Source of the DNA: PNKC01 sp039917655
Lineage (GTDB): Bacteria; Chloroflexota; Dehalococcoidia; Tepidiformales; Tepidiformaceae
Direction: 5' to 3'
Assembly (NCBI GenBank): GCA_039917655.1
Contig: JBDSJC010000014.1
Span: forward strand, 1 to 7,842
DNA: 7,842 nt
Position 1 is the first letter of the stretch. Each line of letters starts with the position of its first letter. Shown here piece by piece: positions 5,063 to 7,842 of this stretch. A program made the position numbers and the translations under genes. Below the pieces are notes generated by a model that was not told where the DNA came from, ran no database searches, and was given only the letters and a program-made list of their open reading frames with translations.

Positions 5063-5497
5063 ATGAAGTTTGTGACCCGTGCCCACGTCAAGGTCGACCG
5101 CGTCGCCTGCCCGTGGTTGATCACCCGGTTCGTCGATCCTGAGGCGGAATTTCTCTTCGTTGATCCCGCCGAGGTGATGGCCGTCGCCGAACGCGAAGGA
5201 GCCGTCCCCTTCGATGTGGAAGGTGCGGAACTCGGGCACCGGGGCGAGTTCTGCTCCTTCGATGCGGTCATTGCCAAGTACTGCATTGCCGCACCGGGCA
5301 TCGAACTTCTCGCACGCATCGTCCGTGGGGCGGACACCGGTGCGAAGGGCTTGGAACCGGAATCCTACGGCCTCGAGGCGATTGCCGAGGGCTTTCGGGC
5401 CGCCGGTAGAGGCGACCACGATCTCCTGAGGCTCCAATTCCCCGTCTACGATGCCCTCTACGCCTATTGCCGGGCACGCAGCGACCGCAAGGCCTAG
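5063..5497 (+). CDS. ChrB C-terminal-domain (chromate resistance) protein
   Basis: A 144-residue protein that is one complete Chrome_Resist/ChrB C-terminal domain. Visible signatures are VDRVACPWLITRFVDPEAEF (residues 11-30), GAVPFD (46-51), H59-x4-C64-S-F (LGHRGEFCSF), a PG-x-x-LLA-x-IVRGADT block (78-92) and a YDALYAYC ending. In classical chromate operons ChrB has an extra N-terminal half and regulates or helps the ChrA efflux pump. This copy has only the C-terminal domain, and no chrA is in the window, so chromate resistance is not demonstrated; stress or redox sensing through the conserved Cys and His is an alternative. It is followed after 18 bp by a four-helix membrane protein, probably in the same transcript. 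A strong AGGAGG lies eight bases upstream but inside a possible hairpin. Confidence 0.85.
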   Translation: MKFVTRAHVKVDRVACPWLITRFVDPEAEFLFVDPAEVMAVAEREGAVPFDVEGAELGHRGEFCSFDAVIAKYCIAAPGIELLARIVRGADTGAKGLEPESYGLEAIAEGFRAAGRGDHDLLRLQFPVYDALYAYCRARSDRKA

Positions 5498-5515
5498 CGT
5501 AAGAAAGAGAGTCCG

Positions 5516-5875
5516 ATGCTTTCCTGGACGCAGATCTTCTACGGGGCAGGGCTCTCCGCTCTTGCCGCCGTTGCGGTCACGATTCTCGCCGTCCGCGAGC
5601 GCCGAGCTTCCGCGATCCTCCTGGCTGCTGTCGCGGCGATTACTGGCCCGGTGGCCTGGAACGCGGTACTCCACTCCGCCGGGTCAGATGACTTCTTTCA
5701 CGATGCTCCCATCGCGCTCTTTCCTGTGAGCTGGCAGGACGTCGGCTCCGGAGTCTGGACGCTGGCCTTCGCTTCGGTCGTGTTCGGCTTCACCCAATCC
5801 TCTTCACGCCGTGCAACCGTTCTCGCTCTTGCCGCCGCCGTAGCGGCGTTCCTGGTTGATATTTACCTCTACTAA
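5516..5875 (+). CDS. Small four-helix membrane protein paired with the ChrB-like gene
   Basis: A 119-residue integral membrane protein of no named family. Hydrophobic segments lie at about residues 5-26, 33-53, 78-93 and 101-119. The loop between helices 2 and 3 is long and distinctive (DDFFHDAPIALFPVSWQD, 58-75), with H62, D58, D59, D63 and D75. Its charged and aromatic residues could bind a metal or ligand at the membrane surface. The start follows AAGAGAG by four bases and the ChrB-like stop by 18 bp, so co-transcription is likely. It is too small to be ChrA (usually about 400 residues, or about 200 in the split form). It might be the membrane partner of the ChrB-like protein, as inference. 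Confidence 0.75.
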   Translation: MLSWTQIFYGAGLSALAAVAVTILAVRERRASAILLAAVAAITGPVAWNAVLHSAGSDDFFHDAPIALFPVSWQDVGSGVWTLAFASVVFGFTQSSSRRATVLALAAAVAAFLVDIYLY

Positions 5876-6005
5876 GGGCCTTGCGGTGCCCGAGAAATGT
5901 GTGCTGGTTGCGGTTTGGAAAGGACTTGACGATAGGTTGGTTCCGCGAAATCGAACGAAGCCAGTTCGGTCGAGTGGACAACCGCCAGATGGCCGCCTCC
6001 CGCCA

Positions 6006-6026
6006 AGCACTCAGCACCCAGCACTC
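6006..6026. repeat. Three tandem heptamers, AGCACTC type
   Basis: AGCACTC AGCACCC AGCACTC, one substitution in 21 bases. The reverse complement of the unit, GAGTGCT, is exactly the first unit of the array at 4137-4157, so one repeat family occurs here in the opposite orientation. It ends one base before the TAAACT hexamer of the following gene. Confidence 0.8.
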
Positions 6027-6027
6027 C

Positions 6028-6033
6028 TAAACT
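6028..6033 (+). promoter_or_regulatory. -10-like hexamer (TAAACT) six bases before the GTG at 6040
   Basis: TAAACT fits TANNNT and is followed by exactly six bases before the GTG start. No Shine-Dalgarno lies between. This favours GTG 6040 over the TTG at 6037. Confidence 0.4.
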
Positions 6034-6039
6034 GGGTTG

Positions 6040-6774
6040 GTGCCCATCGATATCCCAGACCACGTTGCGATCCGCCGCCGCGATGGCCGTCGCGAGGTGC
6101 TCTTGCACCGTTCCATGGCCGTCATCGGCGACGACAAGATCGAAATCAAGAGCGCGCGGGGAACGGTCATCCTGCCGATCATCGGCCTCCTGCTGGCCTC
6201 CACCGCCGTCACCTGGATGGCGCGCTCGGGCAGCTCGCTGCCGTTCTGGGCACTGGTCACCATGCTCCTGGTGTCGCTCATCCTCGTCCCGTTTTCCACG
6301 ATCGCGTTGATCAGCGCGGTCATCGGTGCGGACGTTGTCGTCGATGCGAAGAAGGGCTCGGCCACCTGGCAGCAAGGCTTTCTCGGCATGGGTATTGGCA
6401 CGAAGGAACTGGTGCCGTTCGCCAAGATCGATCACCTGGAGGTGGGGATCGAGGGCGATCAGCCCGATCGCTGGCGCGGCGAAGCTGACGCGATCCGCCA
6501 GTTTTCGCTTACGCTGGTAAAGAAGAGTGGTAAACGGCTTTCGCTTGCGAACGTGCCAGTGCCTGCCTACGGCCAGGCCGATGGCATGGACCGCACACTC
6601 GCTGTTGGCAACGCCGTCGCTCAATTGACCGGCTCCACCGTTACCCTGCCCGAAGGCTGGGAGCTGGTAGAGATCGATACCCGCACCGGGTCCCCGGTGC
6701 CGCCAAAAGCCGCGGCCGCCGCCAAGCCCGCGGCCGCCAGGAGGAAACGTGGACGCCGCACTCGAAACGCTTAG
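6040..6774 (+). CDS. Two-helix membrane protein of unknown function
   Basis: A 244-residue protein I do not recognise. Residues 1-41 are soluble and rich in charge (IRRRDGRREVLLH). Two hydrophobic segments at about 42-61 and 68-96 form a helical hairpin. The C-terminal half has a beta-rich pattern (ELVPFAKIDHLEVG, FSLTLVKKSGKRLSLANV) that resembles the pleckstrin-like fold seen after paired helices in bacterial PH-type membrane proteins; that comparison is tentative. The tail (about 222-244) is Ala/Pro then strongly basic (RRKRGRRTRNA) and overlaps the next gene by 26 bp. GTG 6040 is chosen because of the TAAACT hexamer; TTG 6037 would add one residue. It probably sits in the cytoplasmic membrane with both ends inside. 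Confidence 0.7.
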   Translation: MPIDIPDHVAIRRRDGRREVLLHRSMAVIGDDKIEIKSARGTVILPIIGLLLASTAVTWMARSGSSLPFWALVTMLLVSLILVPFSTIALISAVIGADVVVDAKKGSATWQQGFLGMGIGTKELVPFAKIDHLEVGIEGDQPDRWRGEADAIRQFSLTLVKKSGKRLSLANVPVPAYGQADGMDRTLAVGNAVAQLTGSTVTLPEGWELVEIDTRTGSPVPPKAAAAAKPAAARRKRGRRTRNA

Positions 6775-7147
6775 AGACGCCAAGACCATCGCCATCGTAG
6801 GGCTCGATTCGCGCACCGGGCGCCCGGCCTACCGCATCGCCAGTTACCTGCAGCGCGCCGGCTATCGCATCGTCCCCGTCCACCGCGGCGTACACCCTGC
6901 GGACGAAGTGCTGGGCGAGAAGGCCTACGCCAGCCTTCGGGACATTCCTGAGCCAGTAGACCTCGTCGATGTCTTCGTCCGCTCCGCCGACACCGGCCCG
7001 GTGATCGATGAGGCCATCGCTATCAAAGCGAAGGGCGTCTGGCTGCAAGCCGCGATCACCAACGATGAAGGCATCGAACGCGCCCGCCAGGCCGGCCTCG
7101 CCGCCATCCAGGACCGCTGCACCATGGTCGAACACCGCATGCTCTAA
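6749..7147 (+). CDS. CoA-binding domain protein (YccU-like, CoA_binding_2)
   Basis: A 132-residue single-domain protein with a Rossmann-like CoA-binding fold. The start is GTG at 6749, four bases after AGGAGG (6739-6744), inside the end of the upstream gene. Family features: TIAIVGLDSRTGRPAYRIA (13-31) with the nucleotide-binding glycine turn, GYRIVPVH (near 38-45) where PVNP is usual, VLGEKAYASLRDIPEPVDLVDVF (about 54-76), AKGVWLQAAITN (about 93-104) and a C-terminal DRCTMVEH. Such proteins bind CoA or acyl-CoA, and their physiological role is unsettled. Deviations from the usual sequence are HRG for NP in the second strand and VFVRS for VFRRS. The 26-bp overlap implies translational coupling with the membrane protein. 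Confidence 0.88.
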   Translation: MDAALETLRDAKTIAIVGLDSRTGRPAYRIASYLQRAGYRIVPVHRGVHPADEVLGEKAYASLRDIPEPVDLVDVFVRSADTGPVIDEAIAIKAKGVWLQAAITNDEGIERARQAGLAAIQDRCTMVEHRML

Positions 7148-7177
7148 CGGCGATTTGGGGCGCCGGAAGCCCGCTGG

Positions 7178-7411
7178 CTAGACGGTGTTCGCGGCGTCCT
7201 CATCGCGCCAGGGCGGCTTGGGCCCCGGGTCTGCGCGGTCCAGAGAGCGGCGATTCGAGTGAAAGCGCGCCAGCCAGGTGCCCGGCGCCACAGGCGCGAT
7301 GTCTTGGACTTGAGGCCGCGCCTCAGCAGGGCAGTCCTCTGAGTTATGCTCAAATCGAGAAGTCTCCGCGTTCCAGATCAGGCAACCGGAATGAGATTGA
7401 GAATCGATCAC
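7178..7411 (-). CDS. Small hypothetical protein, uncertain
   Basis: A 77-residue minus-strand ORF starting at GTG 7411. TAGACT (plus-strand 7418-7423) lies six bases upstream, as at other genes here, and no Shine-Dalgarno is seen. The second half reads like a soluble protein (PGTWLARFHSNRR, PKPPWRDEDA), with GC-rich third positions. The first half has lower GC3 (IDSQSHSG), which weakens the case. Two cysteines are present (10 and 28). No family is recognised. It converges on the CoA-binding gene with a 30-bp gap. It may be a degraded gene or non-coding sequence. Confidence 0.35.
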   Translation of the reverse strand: MIDSQSHSGCLIWNAETSRFEHNSEDCPAEARPQVQDIAPVAPGTWLARFHSNRRSLDRADPGPKPPWRDEDAANTV

Positions 7412-7496
7412 GCCCCCAGTCTAGGGCGGCGGACGGTTCGGGCTATCCGCTTTACCGTCGCTTCGAATTAAAGCTGGGATGAGCTTGCGCCAGCCC

Positions 7497-7585
7497 AGGC
7501 TGAGCCTATCGAAGGGCAGCCCGAACATGACCTTCTCGGGCGGCGCAGGCCGTCCATCCTTCGAAAGGGCTCCCGACGAACGGGG
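7497..7585. repeat. REP-like inverted repeat pair between convergent/tandem minus-strand ORFs
   Basis: Unit 1 at 7497-7517 contains the near-palindrome AGGCT-G-AGCCT followed by ATCGAAGGGC. Unit 2 at 7557-7585 contains CCTTCGAAAGGGCTC then CGACGAACGGGG. The reverse complement of unit 2 (GAGCCCTTTCGAAGG) matches unit 1 (GAGCCTATCGAAGG) apart from one inserted base and one substitution. Both resemble the CTGAGC-x-TGTCGAAGG repeats scattered between genes in many GC-rich genomes. The paired opposite orientation is typical of REP/BIME-like elements. It lies 3' of the gene ending at 7597 and might fold in its mRNA tail. No associated transposase is in the window. Confidence 0.55.
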
Positions 7586-7596
7586 CGCTTGGACCG

Positions 7597-7842
7597 CTAC
7601 CGCCACCGGCCCATCGCCGAACGCAGGCTGCGGTCCGTCACCGCCGTCGCATCAATGCGCGGGACGCCGAGAAACACCATCATCCGCCGCAGGCCCGCCG
7701 CCAGCGCCTCGCGGAACTCGGCGCTCTTCCCGGTCGCGGCGGCTTCGAGCCAGACTCCATTGACTACGAGGGCGTTCGCCTTGCGGTCTAACTTCGCATC
7801 CAGACGTCCAACCAGTTCGTCACCCCAGAGGATCGGCATGGT
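7597..7842 (-). CDS. Winged-helix DNA-binding protein of the YcaQ/AlkX type, C-terminal part only
   Basis: 81 residues plus the TAG stop; the frame is open at the right window edge, so the N-terminal part (most of a roughly 350-400 residue protein) is missing. The visible piece starts TMPILWGDELVGRLDAKLDR, which matches the family's late conserved block PIL-x-G-D-x-LVGR-x-D-x-K-x-DRK, followed by ALVVNGVWLE. YcaQ-type enzymes are HTH_42 proteins; the E. coli member unhooks DNA interstrand crosslinks as a glycosylase, while some actinobacterial relatives protect against the cells' own genotoxic products. The catalytic QxQ-type motif lies in the missing half, so activity cannot be judged. An internal ATG at 7839 is not the true start. 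Confidence 0.75.
   Translation of the reverse strand, partial: TMPILWGDELVGRLDAKLDRKANALVVNGVWLEAAATGKSAEFREALAAGLRRMMVFLGVPRIDATAVTDRSLRSAMGRWR

Larger units (their letters stand above)
5876..6039. other. Intergenic region before the membrane protein gene
   Basis: About 160 bp without a credible gene. It contains a TTGACG (5928-5933) lacking a matching -10, the AGCACTC heptamer array (6006-6026) and a TAAACT hexamer just before the GTG at 6040. No terminator stem with T-run is seen after the gene ending at 5875. Confidence 0.5.

Noticed and set aside
4429..5337. 302-residue minus-strand ORF opposite the rlmB-like and chrB-like genes
   Set aside because: Spans two well-supported plus-strand genes and their spacer; a shadow.
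5872..6816. 314-residue minus-strand ORF opposite the membrane protein gene
   Set aside because: No domain, His/Asp-rich shadow composition, and the plus strand has helices, a start signal and a coupled downstream gene.
7144..7353. 69-residue minus-strand ORF
   Set aside because: Arg/Ser-rich frame overlapping the more protein-like frame at 7178-7411.

Overview
The window is GC-rich, bacterial and densely coded. No single gene fixes the taxon. High GC, a DUF2851 protein, a short-form ChrB-like protein, a GxRxxG flavoprotein and several start codons that look leaderless together suggest an environmental lineage such as Chloroflexota (perhaps Dehalococcoidia-like). That assignment is inference only.

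Layout. Left part, minus strand: a small XRE regulator overlaps a DUF2851 gene (GTG start, running off the left edge) by 4 bp. Two interlocked palindromes lie upstream of the regulator. Next on the minus strand are a small exported protein of unknown function, bracketed by GGCCAAC-type heptamer repeats, and a GNAT acetyltransferase. Centre, plus strand: a divergent intergenic region with a long near-perfect palindrome leads to an FAD-dependent oxidoreductase. It is followed by a 62-aa CxxC/CxxH protein and a SpoU/TrmH-type rRNA 2'-O-methyltransferase (RlmB-like). A ChrB C-terminal-domain protein then forms a pair with a four-helix membrane protein. A two-helix membrane protein comes next, overlapping a CoA-binding (YccU-like) protein. 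Right part, minus strand: a small uncertain ORF, a REP-like inverted repeat pair, and the C-terminal end of a YcaQ/AlkX-type winged-helix protein cut by the window edge.

Most genes look like unrelated housekeeping or accessory genes in short transcription units. Three units look functionally coupled: XRE + DUF2851 (overlap, shared operator-like site), ChrB-like + membrane protein (18-bp gap), and membrane protein + CoA-binding protein (26-bp overlap).

The most unusual content is non-coding. Degenerate 7-bp tandem repeats of two families sit beside genes. Several genes share a (T/G)ANNNT hexamer 6-7 bp before the start codon and lack a Shine-Dalgarno, which suggests leaderless transcripts. 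A hairpin that could hide the chrB-like ribosome binding site carries the stop codon of a 16-codon upstream ORF in its loop. I did not see a complete new multi-gene system. The XRE/DUF2851 pair is the best candidate for one, but it is truncated.
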